Of a stretch of DNA of 64,000 nt, positions 41,580 through 53,509 are shown in pieces. Both the position numbers and the translations under genes were made by a program. The stretch is from Callorhinus ursinus (Eukaryota > Chordata > Mammalia > Carnivora > Otariidae): assembly GCF_003265705.1 (NCBI RefSeq), contig NW_020312867.1:5049307-5113306 (forward strand). Direction: 5' to 3'. Under the pieces are notes generated by a model that saw nothing but the letters and a program-made list of their open reading frames with translations, did not search any database and was not told the DNA's origin. Within the stretch, counting starts at the first letter, position 1, and every line of letters begins with the position of its first letter.

Positions 41580-42860
41580 GTTTTCTGATACCCCCGGTCT
41601 CAAGAGGAACCTAGAACTACCTTAAATATTATCAACTCTACTTCACTGAAGCACACAGATGTCTGCCCCTAAAGTGAATGGCCTCCATACTCATTTTAAC
41701 TTCTCTTTCTTACCATTCTTCTTTCATCCTTCCCTTACTGTTAGCTCTCAGCTCTCACCTCTTGCTGCTGTTAATATAGCAGCTCCTCCTCCCTTTTTGA
41801 TATGCTGCTTTCAATCTTATGGGGGTTTAGAAACCAGATTGCTAAACCTGTTACAACAACATATAAAAATAGGAATAAATTAGTGCTGTGCAAGGGCTTA
41901 AGGATGACAATGTTTTGCTTCCTTCTTTTTAGTTGAAATTTGTTTTTAGTAGAAACTTGAGTATGTTAGATAAATAAGCAAGATATTTTTTTACATGGAA
42001 TCATTCATATTTTGAAACAATCAATGATGGAACTTCTTCAGAGGGCAGCTGGTACAAAAACAGTAAGGTCCAAGCTGGGCACCCAGGCCATGGGAAAGCC
42101 AGAAGCTACAGAACTTAGGTTAACCAGACAGTAAGAGGTGGCAGCAAGAGCCTGGAGATTCAGAGTAGGAGGGAAGGTTGGCTAATGCGGATTCCAAGAG
42201 CACCAGGTTGGGGACAGAGCCCTCTGTACACCTTCAGGAAGAAGGAAGAACATAAATGTCACTGTTAGAGAATGTAAAGAGAGTGGCCTATATCACTGGC
42301 CAAGGGCAAGAGAGAGATGGTGGGAAAACTGGATGACCATGGCGCCTGACAAGATTATGAGGCCATAATATAAGTGCCTTTTCCACTAGCAGTTGGGAGG
42401 GTGAGGGGTGGGGATGGGCAGGGTACTTAAGGCCAAAATAGGAACAGCCTTCCTCTTCTGAGAGGACAGTAGGAAACAAGGCAAGATCTATGTGGAATTA
42501 GTCAGTGAGTGGAGACACATGCTGGGGATGGGCCCTTGAAAAGTGCTTTAATATCTGTGCTAGCAGTGGCCTTGGAGCCAGCAGTGCGAGTGCATTTAAA
42601 CCTGCACTCTGCAACCCACCTGCTGCAAATCATGCTGCCTATGCTGCCTGGCTTTGTTTCTGTGCCTTGGAGTCCCTTCCCTTGTGGAAAGATTGAGCTT
42701 CAGGTAGAATCTGCACAAGAAGAGGAAGAAAAGGGCATGGAAGAAGATTTACAGCACAAATTTCCAAAGGAAAACCTTCACTTTTCCCTTTGGGGAGTGG
42801 AGTAGCAAACAGGTCAGGGACTAAGGTGCCAGGGATACTTATAATGCTTTCTTCTCACTT
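41580..42860. other. Mostly unique intronic sequence
   Basis: No firm repeat. Overlapping plus-strand frames at 42505-42805 lack any protein-like pattern. Confidence 0.35.
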
Positions 42861-42869
42861 TCTCTCATT

Positions 42870-43085
42870 TCAGTCATGGTGCTTTACAATTCACAGAGCT
42901 TTCCAACACGCATTTCTCATTTGATTCTCTGCAACATCCTGCAGGCTGGTATACATACAATAGACATGTGGGGGTGCGGGGAAGCATTCCAATTTTATAA
43001 ATAGGGGAGGGGAGATTGTCCAAGGACAAATGTTGAGAAAGAAGATAAAAACCCAGGTTTCCCAACCCCAATCCAGCTGTCTAGG
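42870..43085 (-). repeat. MIR element
   Basis: 'acgcatttctcatttgatt', 'ctctgcaacatcctgcagg' and 'aaaaacccaggtttcccaa'. Confidence 0.65.
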
Positions 43086-43444
43086 TCCCTATCTCTGCTG
43101 GCCCGAGTGTTTACAGTATCTCATGTGTTACAGGTGTTTTCTTCTCCTCCTAGTTATATTGAGCCTGGGCCTCTAACTGCTAGAGAAGATTCTATTAGCC
43201 TCTTGGCTCCCTCACTAGAAACACCATTGCCTCAGAAAGGACCCCCAACTCCTGCCTGCCCTGCTGGGCCCCTCAAATAACTAGACCTCCTTCCTGAATC
43301 CCTAAGGAGGTCTGTCTTCTTGAACTTTATAAGAAAACTCAGGATCCCAGGGAGAATAGCAGTCCAAGGAAAGTCTGCCAAGCCAGGGAGAGCAATGGTA
43401 TTTAAAATAGACTGACCGGGTCTAACATCAGCTTTAAAGATTCT

Positions 43445-43560
43445 CAGATGCATACCTCAGGCAAATTATTTGTGCTTCCGGAGCTTCAATTCCCTCATCC
43501 ATAAAATGGGGTTTTGTCTAGATTAAATGAGACCCATAACACAATTGGTTCTTAATGTGT
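43445..43560 (+). repeat. MIR fragment
   Basis: 'cctcatccataaaatgggg' and 'ctagattaaatgagaccca'. Confidence 0.65.
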
Positions 43561-43569
43561 TGATCTCCC

Positions 43570-44400
43570 TTCCCATCTCACTACCTGTGGTTTTCTAAGT
43601 TTCCCCTGACTTCCCTTTCACACGACCCCAGCTCTTTCACTCCAACCTCACCACCATTCATAATCACATTTTCCAGGACTGATTAAAACTAGTTTCTGAA
43701 GTTGACCTAGGGGCTTGGTAGGTCACAGTCAAGACTGCAATCAGGAAAGTTTCTAAGGGCTATGAGGTCATGTTAAGAGAGCTTATAGGAGAATGGGCTT
43801 AGCTACCAGGTCCAAGATAACTTCCAAGACAAAGCAGCTGGCAGAAGCCAGAAGGAATTGATCCCGCTTTGCCTTATTCACCGCAAATGATCCCAAACCA
43901 TCTTATGGCAGTTCCAAGAAAGCCAAGTTCAATTCTCCCCCCGGTACAGGAGCCTGCCTATGCCAGTCTCTCAGACATGGAGAGAGTAACTGCCTAGAAG
44001 TTACCTGTACTAAAGATAAAAATAAGCCCCAAACTAATTACCCTATATCTTGGCTCAAGCTTGCCCAGAGTTTGCCCAAGACCCTCACTCACCAGTACCA
44101 AGGCTGAGCTCAGCCCACAATTTTCTCTTTTGGGTCACAGGGTCAGCACCAGTTGCCTCTGGGAACAAGGCTCACCTAAAACAGAGAGAGAAGTCAGTTA
44201 GGGTCCTGCTCAGAACAGGCATGAACTTAGGTCAGCACAGGTATTCCAGGTTCCTGCTCTCACATGTCTCTCATCTTTGCAAAAGATAGGTTGATAATTA
44301 AATACATTATTTCAAGTTATGCTAAGTGCTATTAAGAAAAATAAACCAGAGTAAGAGAGGAAAGAATGACAAGGAGTGGGAATGAGGCCTATTTTAGATA
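43570..44400. other. Mostly unique intronic sequence
   Basis: Nothing confidently recognised on either strand. Confidence 0.3.
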
Positions 44401-44418
44401 AAATGATTAGGGAAACCT

Positions 44419-44599
44419 GGGGCACCTGGGTGGCTCAGTGGGTTAAGCATCTGCCTTCAGCTCAGGTCATCATCTCAGGGTTCTGGGATCGAGCCCCGCA
44501 TGGGGCTCCCTACTCAGCGGGGAGCCTGCTTCTCCCTCTCCTTCTGCCCCTCCTCCCTGCTCGTGCTCTCTCTCAAAAAAAAAAAAAAAAAAAAAAAAA
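44419..44599 (+). mobile_element. CAN-SINE, long type
   Basis: Ends in a pure 23-A tail without the AAATAAA run. Duplications tagggaaacct (44408) and cagggaaacct (44601). Confidence 0.94.
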
Positions 44600-44639
44600 T
44601 CAGGGAAACCTTCTCCAAGAGGTGACCACCAGAAAGAGA

Positions 44640-44800
44640 CCTGAATGAAGTGAGGGAGTAAGAGGTGCAAAGATCTGAAGGAAGACTGTTTCAGAGAGGG
44701 AGAATACCAAGTATAAAGACCCTACAGCAATAACAGGCAAGAATAAGCTTGTTATGCTTAAAGAACAAGAAAGTCAATATAACTAGAATGTGGTGATGGA
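44640..44800 (-). repeat. L2 fragment
   Basis: 'accaagtataaagacccta' and 'aactagaatgtggtgatgg' fit the antisense internal L2 pattern. Confidence 0.42.
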
Positions 44801-44814
44801 AAAAATGAGATACT

Positions 44815-45095
44815 AAATATATATGGAGGAATTAATTACGCTCCCTATTTTACACCTGAGAAAACAGGCTCAGAGGTTAGGTGACTTGCCCAAGGTCAAA
44901 GTAAATCAGTGGCAGAACTGGGAATGGAGGGGCAGTTGGCTGGCTTAGTACAGCATGCAACTCTTGATCTCGGGGTTTTGAGTTCAGTCCCCACATTGGG
45001 TGTAGGAATTACTTAAAAATAAAATCTTAACAAAAAAGAACTGGGAATGGAATTCAGATCATCCAGACAACTCTGTCTCAATCTTGGGCCAGGTT
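44815..45095 (-). repeat. MIR split by a short SINE
   Basis: 'tgagaaaacaggctcagag', 'tgacttgcccaaggtcaaa', then the SINE, then 'aactctgtctcaatcttgg'. Confidence 0.7.
44929..45036 (+). mobile_element. CAN-SINE, short type
   Basis: 108-bp form ending 'acttaaaaataaaatctt'. Perfect 15-bp duplication agaactgggaatgga at 44914 and 45037. Confidence 0.95.
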
Positions 45096-45254
45096 CCTCC
45101 AGCTTAGATAACCCGGACCCCAGTTGGGACAATTCAAGCACTCTAAAACTGGTCTCAGGTTTCTTTACTCATCCCCTCTTCTGTTGGTGAGGATGGTTGA
45201 AAAACAGGGAAATGGCTATATTTACCTGGAATGTGGAATAGAGGAGACTCCAGG

Positions 45255-45520
45255 GTTAAGGAGAACAGTAGTACATGCCAAGCACTGTTGTAAACCCTTT
45301 ATTTATATTAACTCATTTAATCTGCACAACAGTCTTATAAAGGTTGCTATGTTATTTCCCCCATTCTACTACTAGAGAAATTGAGGCTCAGATAAGTAAA
45401 TTTGCCCAAGCCACACAGCTAACAGAAGGCAGAGCTCAGACTTAAACCCAGAAAGTCCATCCTCTGGGGCTTGCCCTGCCCTCTTAACCATACTACATCA
45501 ACTTCTTAAAAAAAAGACAG
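45255..45520 (-). repeat. MIR element
   Basis: Full-length antisense: 'gccaagcactgttgtaaac', 'taactcatttaatctgcac', 'agaaattgaggctcagata', 'gcccaagccacacagctaa'. Confidence 0.82.
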
Positions 45521-45529
45521 GAAACATTC

Positions 45530-46300
45530 TCTAGTCCTAGCCAATATGGCTCAGAGCCTCAATTACCCCCAGCCTGAAATCCTCTCCGTTTACTTGCAGT
45601 CCAGGTTTCCTACTGAATACCAGATGAATGACTCTTGAGTCCCTCAGTCCGGTGGTTCCACACGCTTCTCTAATCTCTAGCTACTGTGAGCAGAAAGCGT
45701 CGACAACCATGACCATCGCCATTTAACAGCCACTAACGATGAATGTACCCTTTGAAACAGACTAGGTACCAGGCTAAGAATCTTACATGGACTATCTTAT
45801 TTCACACAAGAGAGTGACAGTTGTTCCAAGACATGGGTGAAGGGGTTTCTAGGGGGCTCCAGGCCTGGAGGCAAAGGAGCAAACACATGGAACTGAAGAA
45901 TCTCTGTAGGCCCACGTCAAAGGCCAGAGATACTAGGAGGTGAGCAGTAAGGGGAAAAGACTATTAGCACCTCCAATTCAATATGTCAACAAACCGAACT
46001 CGTCTCCTCCTCTAGAGTTCAGCGAATGGTACAACCATTCTTCCAAGTACTGAGACTCCAAATGTTCATACACTCCAACCTCTCCTTTCCTCATGCCCCA
46101 TTCCCACAATTCCTCATGCATTTTTTCGTTATTGTTCTAAGAGCTCTACATCCAAACAGTTCTTCTTTATTCCCTACTGTGACAACTTCCTCTTGGTTCA
46201 GGATCTCACTATCTCTTGCCTGCAAGGCTGGAATATTTCTTAAAATTTACTGACACTATAAGGACAGACTGTTACAGTAGCCTCTTCTCTGGTCTTTCAG
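45530..46300. other. Mostly unique intronic sequence
   Basis: A MIR trace near 45720-45810 ('gtaccaggctaagaatctt'); otherwise nothing recognised. Confidence 0.35.
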
Positions 46301-46304
46301 TAGT

Positions 46305-46640
46305 CTCCCCCTATCCCTTCCTACGTTAACCACTGAGTCCACACTGCCAGACCAATGTTCGCAATGCCACTCCCCTGCTCAGAAAAGAAAAATGAAAAAA
46401 GTCATGGCTCCCAATCACCTCAGCTTTGCTCAGTATGCCTTCATCTGGTCATCATCTGCCTTACCTCTGTCATGGGCTTTCCAGCTCTCATCCTTTCGTC
46501 CATGCTGTTGTCTCACTTGGAATTCCTGTCTATTTGTACGTATTCAAATCCTTCTTAATCTTCCAAGGCCTAGCCAATCTATAAAGTTATCCTGAACGCT
46601 TTTTCTCACCACTCTGTCATATTATTGAATCATCTCTGTG
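46305..46640 (+). repeat. L2 fragment
   Basis: 'caatgccactcccctgctc' followed by 'cttccaaggcctagccaat'. Confidence 0.5.
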
Positions 46641-47059
46641 ACTACACCTGGCTCTGGCCTCATCATCAGCTTAAGCCTCAAAACCAGTTCCTCTGTTCCT
46701 TCTTCTTGTAAAGATTCTTGCCGGTTCCAGAGAATGAAGACCTACTCAGTTAAGATTTCTGTTCTCATTCTTGCTACTCTTACCCTACTCGGGATCTATC
46801 ACCTAACAAGGGACCTGGGTTCTAATCTGAGCCTCAGATTTCTACAAAATGGAGATACAATCCCCATCCTGATTATAGGACAGGGATTTTGTGAGAATCA
46901 TTGCAGTAACAGAAGAGGAGATGGGGGAGGTGTTAGGATGGGAGATTCCAGGCCAGGTCTTTAAAAGCTCTTTCTTTCACTGAAAAACACCGAGCATATT
47001 TATAGAAGCCTTCTAGCCCATCAATCAAAAAATACTTCCTGGGCGTGGCTGGTCATGGT

Positions 47060-47290
47060 CACAGCTCTAAGTTAGGGGTTACAGATGGCACAGGGATGAA
47101 TAAGAACAGTTCTTATCCTTAGGCTCCTTGCATTCCAGGGTGGGACTATGTGAACTTCCTGCAAAAGGACTACTACTAATATTAGGCAGGATCCAACAGT
47201 ACAAAGAGTGCTCCACACATTGTAAAAATGAAGAAATCAGGCTGACTGGAGGTGGCCTCAGAAGTTTCACAGGAGCAAGGACTTAAGCCA
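47060..47290 (-). repeat. L2 fragment
   Basis: 'cacagggatgaataagaac' and 'tccttgcattccagggtgg' resemble the antisense L2 tail. Confidence 0.42.
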
Positions 47291-47309
47291 AGCCTTGATG
47301 CAGAATGAC

Positions 47310-47530
47310 AGAAAGACACATGCTACTATGCACCAAGCACTGGGCTAGATGTTATGAGGTTAACCCTCATACTACCCTGTGAAGAGGTGATGGCGTGCCC
47401 ATTTGATATCCAAGGTAACTGAATATGGGCAAAGTTAATTGTACCATTTAAGGTCAAACAGCCAGTAAGCAGCACAGCTAGGATTTGAACCCAAGCCTGC
47501 ATACGGTTACTTACGTACTTTATGATCTAG
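47310..47530 (-). repeat. MIR element
   Basis: 'gcaccaagcactgggctag', 'gaggttaaccctcatacta' and 'gctaggatttgaacccaag'. Confidence 0.75.
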
Positions 47531-47580
47531 AGGACCAGATAAACTCTAAAGTTCTTTCTACCTTAAAAAGCCAATGATTT

Positions 47581-47696
47581 GGGGCACCCGGCTGGCTCAG
47601 TCAGAAGAGCATGAGACTCTTGATCTCAGGGTCAGGAGCCCGAGCCCCATGCTGGGTACAGAGATTACTTAAATAAATACAACTTAGAAAAAAAAT
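47581..47696 (+). mobile_element. CAN-SINE, short type
   Basis: 'ggggcacccggctggctcag' to 'acagagattacttaaataa'. Duplication ccaatgat at 47571 and 47697. Confidence 0.92.
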
Positions 47697-47739
47697 CCAA
47701 TGATATGAATGGGGGAATAGGGGAGAGGTCTACTGCTGC

Positions 47740-47870
47740 TAATGTCTTCCCCGTAAGACTGTAATTTTATTGGCAGGTTTAGGGTCTTATTAACTGGAAT
47801 AGCCTAAGTATCTGACACAGAGCCTGGCAGGTTATACTTAGGAGACACTGTGAGTGAATGAATGAATGAA
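47740..47870 (+). repeat. L2 3' end
   Basis: 'ctgacacagagcctggcag' and a (tgaa)n tail. Confidence 0.55.
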
Positions 47871-48024
47871 TAAAATAAGCACCTTCCCCGTCAACCTCTG
47901 CTCTGAGGTCTAGAAGTAAGGTCCAAAATCTCAAGCTCTACGTTATGACTCTCGGCCCCAGCATCTTTAATACCAGCTATCTACTAATCTGTTGTCTGAA
48001 GGTTCCCTTTTTCCATTCTTGTTT

Positions 48025-48150
48025 TCAGGAGTTAAGGGAGAGGTGAGGAGAGAAAAGGATAAGAAGGGAAGCCGGGTGGATAAGAGAAAAGAGAGGGAGA
48101 GGAAAAGGGTGAAAGGAGAAGGTAAGGAAGGAGACAAAAGGAAGGAATTG
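48025..48150 (+). repeat. Purine-rich (GA) tract
   Basis: About 120 bp almost wholly A and G; in RALY pre-mRNA it is a long pyrimidine tract. Confidence 0.7.
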
Positions 48151-48154
48151 TCTG

Positions 48155-48760
48155 AGGCACAGACTTTGGGAAAGGTTTCTTTTCTGGTACCAGAACCAAG
48201 GATTTATTTGTTTGTTTGTTTTTTAAAGAGTAGCCGAAGAATTCCTCTTTATAAACTTCAAATGAAGGGAACTTGCTTGTCCAAAACCCCAGACTAAATC
48301 TACCAGCAGGAGATAGAATGAAACTCCTCAAGGCTCCAATCCTCAGTTGTTACCACTGTCCTGCCTCAGCCCAACCTTCACCTGGTTTAGGCTAAAGCTT
48401 GCAGAGGTCAGAAGACATACCGGTTCTTCCGATACTCCTCTGCTCCTCCTCCAAGGGTTATTCCAGGCTAGTAAGCCTTGGGAATCCAACCTTCCTTATG
48501 GATGAGGAGACACTGACATCCTCTGGATGCTTCGCCACAGCTCCCTGTCATGAAAGTTTTGTTGAACCCTAAGGGAAAAAGAATTACTCCCTTTCTGCTG
48601 AGTTCCTCAAATGTGTGTGCAAGAACTGGGGTGAAGATGTGGATGAAGGCGGCAAGGTCCCTTCAGAACTCTACATCCTGAGTCCTAATATAGCTTAACT
48701 TTCTTTAGGTCTGATCTGCAAATTATACAAACATACTTCTCCTTCTTCCTAAATTAGTAG
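48155..48760. other. Unique intronic sequence
   Basis: No recognised feature. Confidence 0.35.
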
Positions 48761-48764
48761 AGAA

Positions 48765-48900
48765 AACACTGGGCTGAGAGTCAGAAAACCTAACAGCTAA
48801 GTTCCAGCTCCACCTCTGATTCACTGTGTGACCTTGGACTAGTCCTTTCACCTTCCTGAACCTTAGTTTCCGTATCTGTAAAATGAGGGAGCCAGCATCT
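48765..48900 (+). repeat. MIR element
   Basis: 'gaaaacactgggctgagag', 'tgtgtgaccttggactagt', 'tttccgtatctgtaaaatg'. The adjacent SINE cut off its 3' part. Confidence 0.75.
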
Positions 48901-48920
48901 GCTCTTCTGAAGAATCTTTT

Positions 48921-49121
48921 TTTTTTTAAATTTATTTATTTATTTATTTGACAGAGAGAGAGACACAGCGAGAGAGGGCACACAAGCAGGGGGAGTGGGA
49001 GAGGGAGAAGCAGGCTTCCCGCCGAGCAGGGAGCCCGATGCGGGACTCGATCCCAGGACCCCGGGATCATGACCTGAGCCGAAGGCAGACGCTTAACCAT
49101 CTAGGAGCCACCCAGGCGCCC
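48921..49121 (-). mobile_element. CAN-SINE, long type
   Basis: Reverse copy, sense to RALY, with (TTTA)n tail. Perfect 14-bp duplication ctgaagaatctttt at 48907 and 49122. Confidence 0.97.
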
Positions 49122-49601
49122 CTGAAGAATCTTTTGAGGGATCAAAAAGACTGGCAAGAACAGTAAATTTATGTGGTTTTATATGAATGGTAAAGAAAGA
49201 ATGAGGGGATGGTCTCTTAAGAAAGAAAGAAAAAGGGCTATACCACCTTTCAGTTGAAGGGCCTGCTCTGAGTGAAAGGATTAGGAAGAACTGTGGCAGA
49301 CACTTCACTGCCTGTACCTCCATCGAAAGAGAGGCGCCAACCAAGACAAAACAACTCATGAACCACATGCATGCAAATCCCAACAGGTCCAAGCGGAGAG
49401 AAAACAAGAACCACTGGAAGTCACATATTGCTCAGGAAAAGTACAAGTAGTAATAATCAGTTGAGTGGTGAAGAGCTCAGACTCTAGAATCAGACACCTG
49501 GATTTGAATCCTACTCTGTCTCTTAACTAGCTTTGTGACCTTAGGCAAGGTACTGACCTTCTATGCCTCGGTTTCCTACATTTATTAAAAATGGTTCCTG
49601 C

Positions 49602-49853
49602 GGGGAAGAATGAAGGGGGGGAAACTGGAGGGGGAGACGAACCATGAGAGACGATGGACTCTGAAAAACAAACTGAGGGTTCTAGAGGGGAGGGGGTTGG
49701 GGGGGTGGGTTAGCCTGGTGATGGGTATTAAAGAGGGCACGTTCTGCATGGAGCACTGGGTGTTATGCACAAACAATGAATCATGGAACACTACATCAAA
49801 AACTAATGATGTAATGTATGGTGATTAACATAACAATAAAAAATTTAAAGGGA
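49602..49853 (+). mobile_element. Carnivore L1 3' end, 5'-truncated
   Basis: 252 bp of L1 3' UTR: 'ggtgatgggtattaaagag', 'gagcactgggtgttatgca', 'ggaacactacatcaaaaac', ending in an A-rich tail. Target duplication aaaaatggttcctgc at 49587 and 49854. It matches the reverse copy at 17439-17588. Antisense to RALY. Confidence 0.93.
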
Positions 49854-49871
49854 AAAAATGGTTCCTGCTTT

Positions 49872-50043
49872 GGGGCACCTGGGTGGCTCAGTCGGTTAAA
49901 TGCCTTCCGCTCAGGTCATGATCCCAGGGTCCTGGGCTCAGAGGCCCACGGGCTCTCTGCTCAGCAGGGAGCCTGCTTCTCCTTCTCCCTCTGCCTGCCG
50001 CTCCCCCTGCTTGTGCTCTTTCTGTCAAATAAATAAATTTTTT
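49872..50043 (+). mobile_element. CAN-SINE, long type
   Basis: Inserted immediately 3' of the L1 at the same target word. Its duplications are aaaaatggttcctg at 49854 and 50045. Confidence 0.95.
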
Positions 50044-50224
50044 AAAAAATGGTTCCTGTTTCGTAAATGTTTTATTGGGAAAAATAAATGAGACAGCATG
50101 GGAAAGCCCATACCTAAGAGCCTAGCAAAAGTGACTCAATGATAGGTACTGTTATTCCATTTAAGTACCACAAAAGGATGAATCAGAAACAATAAAAAGA
50201 CCTAGGAGGAAAAAAAAGAAATGC

Positions 50225-50450
50225 ACATTTGCCATTACCTATCATGTATCATGTCCTATGCCCAAAGCCTTAATTACTTTCATTTATTCCTAATAAGCTT
50301 CTGAGGTCAATAAAATGATCCCTATTTTACAAGAGGAAACTGAGCCTCAGAGAAATAACTTGTCTAATACCACACAGCTAGGAAACAGAACTTACTGGAA
50401 CCAAGGTCTGACTCCAAAGACTGTTCTTTCTACTATATACCTTGTACTTT
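50225..50450 (-). repeat. MIR element
   Basis: 'aagaggaaactgagcctca', 'ataccacacagctaggaaa' and 'actgttctttctactat'. Confidence 0.75.
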
Positions 50451-50459
50451 CTCAGGCTC

Positions 50460-52655
50460 AAACATAAGAAGACCCCGCCACTACCTATAGGCACCAATAA
50501 TAAAATTTTAGGAAATGGACCAAATTCTCCCATTTTGTACTTGATGAAGCAACTACTGGTTTTGCATGCCTGGGAAAAAGATGGGCAGGGGTGGAATGTA
50601 AGTGTACCATCAAGATCCAGACTTGCAGGACTTGGCTTACCAGACCTTCGCAAAGGGCTCTCAGCCAGTTGTTGCAGTAAGAGAAGAGAGAGGGACTATT
50701 CCCAAACTGGATACTACACCCAAAAAGATAAGATGTTCTAAGACTATATCAAACAGTCAAGAAGCCATGAGAGGTTCAGCCTGGGCTGAACTCAAAATAC
50801 CTGATCAAAACACCTAACACTGGGAGGGAATACAATGCTAGGAACACTTTGCAAGACTCAGTATGTACTGTGTCCTGCATGTGCATACCGTCTCTATTTC
50901 TGGGAAGCACTTTATTATGGCCCAGATGACCACAAGTCAGTCTGAAAAGAAGCACTCCTTCCCTTGGGTCAGGTCATTATTTTGGAGCATTCCACCAAAA
51001 TAACAACAATAATAATAATAATAAAGAGTAAGTTCTACAGGAGTACACAGAAACCAGGAACTACAGCTTGCAACTAGGGGAAAGGAGCCAGGAAATGAAT
51101 TAAGAGAAGATCTGGGGAAGAACTGAGTCCTAGACATCAAAGGCTTTTGGGAGGGTGGGGAACCAAGCAAAAGGCCTGGGACAAGAAAAGGGAGTGCTTT
51201 GGGGGGCTAAGGAAAGATTCTGATAGAAGAAATCATCTCCTACATTTGTAAAGCAAAAAAAAAAAAAATTGTTTTTAAATAGTATGTCCCTATCGAACCC
51301 TTGCTGTTTAAAGAAGACTCTCCAAGGCCTACAGGAAGACTCAAAGAGGTACTGCTGAAGTGATATTTTCCTCTGGAGAGGAGAAGGAAAATAGAAGTTG
51401 GGTTCTCTAGGACTCTAGGGTGGCAACCAACTCAAGAATGAGCAGTGCCAGGAAATAATCATAGGATAACAGCTCCAAGCACAATCAGACAGGGCTCGCC
51501 TGCAGGTGGCCTCAAACCCACTTCTGCTCTGATCAGCACTTGAGGGTGCACAACTGCCCACATCCAGCAGGGAATATAAGATTAGCCACTGAGCAAGTAG
51601 CCTTTGTCCTAGGAGCCATGCTTGCCAAGTTGTTAGTTCTTTTCCAGCTGCACTCTAACCTCTTGGCCTCAAAATGAACTGCCTCAATCCTTGTGAGGCC
51701 TGCTTTTCCCAGCCTTGACCAAATCCCATGGTCTTACAGTTCTACCAGACTCCTCCCACTCACAAAGATACCTGACCTTGACTCTTGTGACTGACGCTAT
51801 TGTGACTGCCTATGCCCAGGCATAATAAACCAACTGGCTGTGGCTTGCCATAGGGGCTAAAAAGATGACTCACAACATCATAAAAATGCAGCCAGGTCAC
51901 AAAATAGCTCAGTAAAACCCTCCTCTACTCCCCAACAAAGACAGGTGTCAGGATGCCCAGCATATCACAAAAGGAGGCCCTCAAGGGCAGCTGGTTTCTT
52001 ACTGACAGGTGACGTTAGGGCTCTTGAGCTTAGTCCATGTCCGTGTATGAGAACATTATTCATGCCATAAATAGATGAAACTCAATCCAGGCAGTCTCTA
52101 GGCTGCCTGGAGGAATGTCCAGAGAATACAACAGATGCGCAAGACAATCATTTCTTGCCTCTGAATTTTCTTAACAGCTAACAGCACTTCTTCCTCAGCT
52201 GAAGCTGTCTCCAGTTTCCCCCTCCTCCTTCCCTAGAAGAACCAACCCTGCAGGAATCATCAAGGGAGGCACCAGTAATTACTGTTTTCTTTTCTCCATG
52301 CTAATGAGACAGTTGGATGGTTCCCCTCCCCCCACCCTAGCTGGAAGGGAGAATCTAAGGCTTTATAATCTGTAACCCACACACCAAAGCTTGGGACAGA
52401 CAGTGCCTCTGCAACTGAACTGTGTAGACGATGGCTTTCTGTCCCTGATGAGACCAGGGCTGGAAGAGGCCCCACCATTTTAGAAAAGGCAGACCAGAGT
52501 GGCAAGAGGATCTGTCCAAAGTCACAGAAGGAAGCACATGAAAAGGGCCAGATTCCTACTCCCAATCAGGACACTTCCCACATCATCCAGACTTCCTACA
52601 GTACAGAATGACTTTGGAAGTGTCCTCAATGTGGAGCCAGGAACTCCAAGTATCA
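50460..52655. other. Mostly unique intronic sequence
   Basis: Holds an (AAT)n microsatellite near 51000-51025 and a weak MIR trace at 52460-52530. Otherwise no recognised gene, RNA or repeat. Confidence 0.35.
51000..51025 (+). repeat. (AAT)n microsatellite
   Basis: Roughly seven AAT/AAC units. Confidence 0.8.
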
Positions 52656-52674
52656 AGTTCACATACTGGTTTTG

Positions 52675-52893
52675 TTTTTTGTTTTGTTTTTACAGAAAGA
52701 ACGTACGCAAGCATTTGAGCGGGGGTGGGGGCGGTGGAGAGGAGCACAGGGAGAGGAAGAGAGAGAATCTTAAGCAGGATCCAAGGCCAGTGTGGAGCCA
52801 GACACAGGGCTCAATCTCACGACCCCGACATCATGACCTGAGCAGAAATCAAGAGTCAGATGCTTATCCAACTGTGGCACCCAGGCACCCCTA
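52675..52893 (-). mobile_element. CAN-SINE, older variant
   Basis: Diverged reverse copy ('atcatgacctgagcagaaat', 'gtggcacccaggcacccc'). Duplications cacatactggttttg (52660) and cacataatggttttg (52894). Confidence 0.9.
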
Positions 52894-52933
52894 CACATAA
52901 TGGTTTTGAATAGGTACTTAAAAAGCAACAACA

Positions 52934-53137
52934 GGTACGCCTGGGTGGCTCAGTCGGTAAAGTGGCTGCCTTCGTCTCAGGTCGTGATCCCAGGGTCCTG
53001 GGATCGAGTCCCTCATCGGGCTCCTTGCTCGGCGGGTCTGCTTCTCCCTCTGCCTGCTCTGCCTGCCATTTCCCCTGCTTGTGCTCTCTCGCTCTCTAAC
53101 AAATAAATATAATCTTTAAAAAAAAAAAAAAAAAAAG
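52934..53137 (+). mobile_element. CAN-SINE, long type
   Basis: Perfect 9-bp duplication gcaacaaca at 52925 and 53138. It lies only 40 bp from the preceding SINE. Confidence 0.95.
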
Positions 53138-53286
53138 GCAACAACAATGTTCTGTAGATAGGGGGGACCCGGCCCCAAGAATCTCAGTTCTGGGATGGAA
53201 AAGCAGGATCCCAATGCCAATGCCAATTTTACCCCAAAATTAAAATCTCAAGTAGGTGGTCAGGCAAAAAAAGAATCTGTACATTT

Positions 53287-53493
53287 GGGGGCGCCTGGGT
53301 GGCTCAGTCGTTAAGCGTCTGCCTTCGGCTCAGGTCATGATTCCAGGGTCCTGGGATCAAGTCCCACATCGGGCTCCCTGCTTGGCGGGAGGCCTGCTTC
53401 TCCCTCTCCCAACTCTCCCTGCTTGTGTTCCCTTTCTCGCTGTCTCTGTGTTGAAAAATTTAAAAAAATTTTAAAATCTAAAAAAAAAAAAAA
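53287..53493 (+). mobile_element. CAN-SINE, long type
   Basis: Near-consensus with an altered tail ('ttgaaaaatttaaaaaaat'). Perfect 16-bp duplication aagaatctgtacattt at 53271 and 53494. Confidence 0.97.
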
Positions 53494-53509
53494 AAGAATC
53501 TGTACATTT

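Larger units (their letters stand above)
49445..50160 (+). repeat. MIR split by an L1 and a SINE
   Basis: 'gactctagaatcagacacc', 'gctttgtgaccttaggcaa' and 'cctcggtttcctacattta' stop at 49601; the MIR resumes near 50059 with 'aaataaatgagacagcatg' and 'gagcctagcaaaagtgact'. Confidence 0.7.

Noticed and set aside
48025..48150. GA-rich tract as a regulatory element or coding low-complexity region
   Set aside because: Simple composition bias; the overlapping open frames are Lys/Arg/Glu artefacts.
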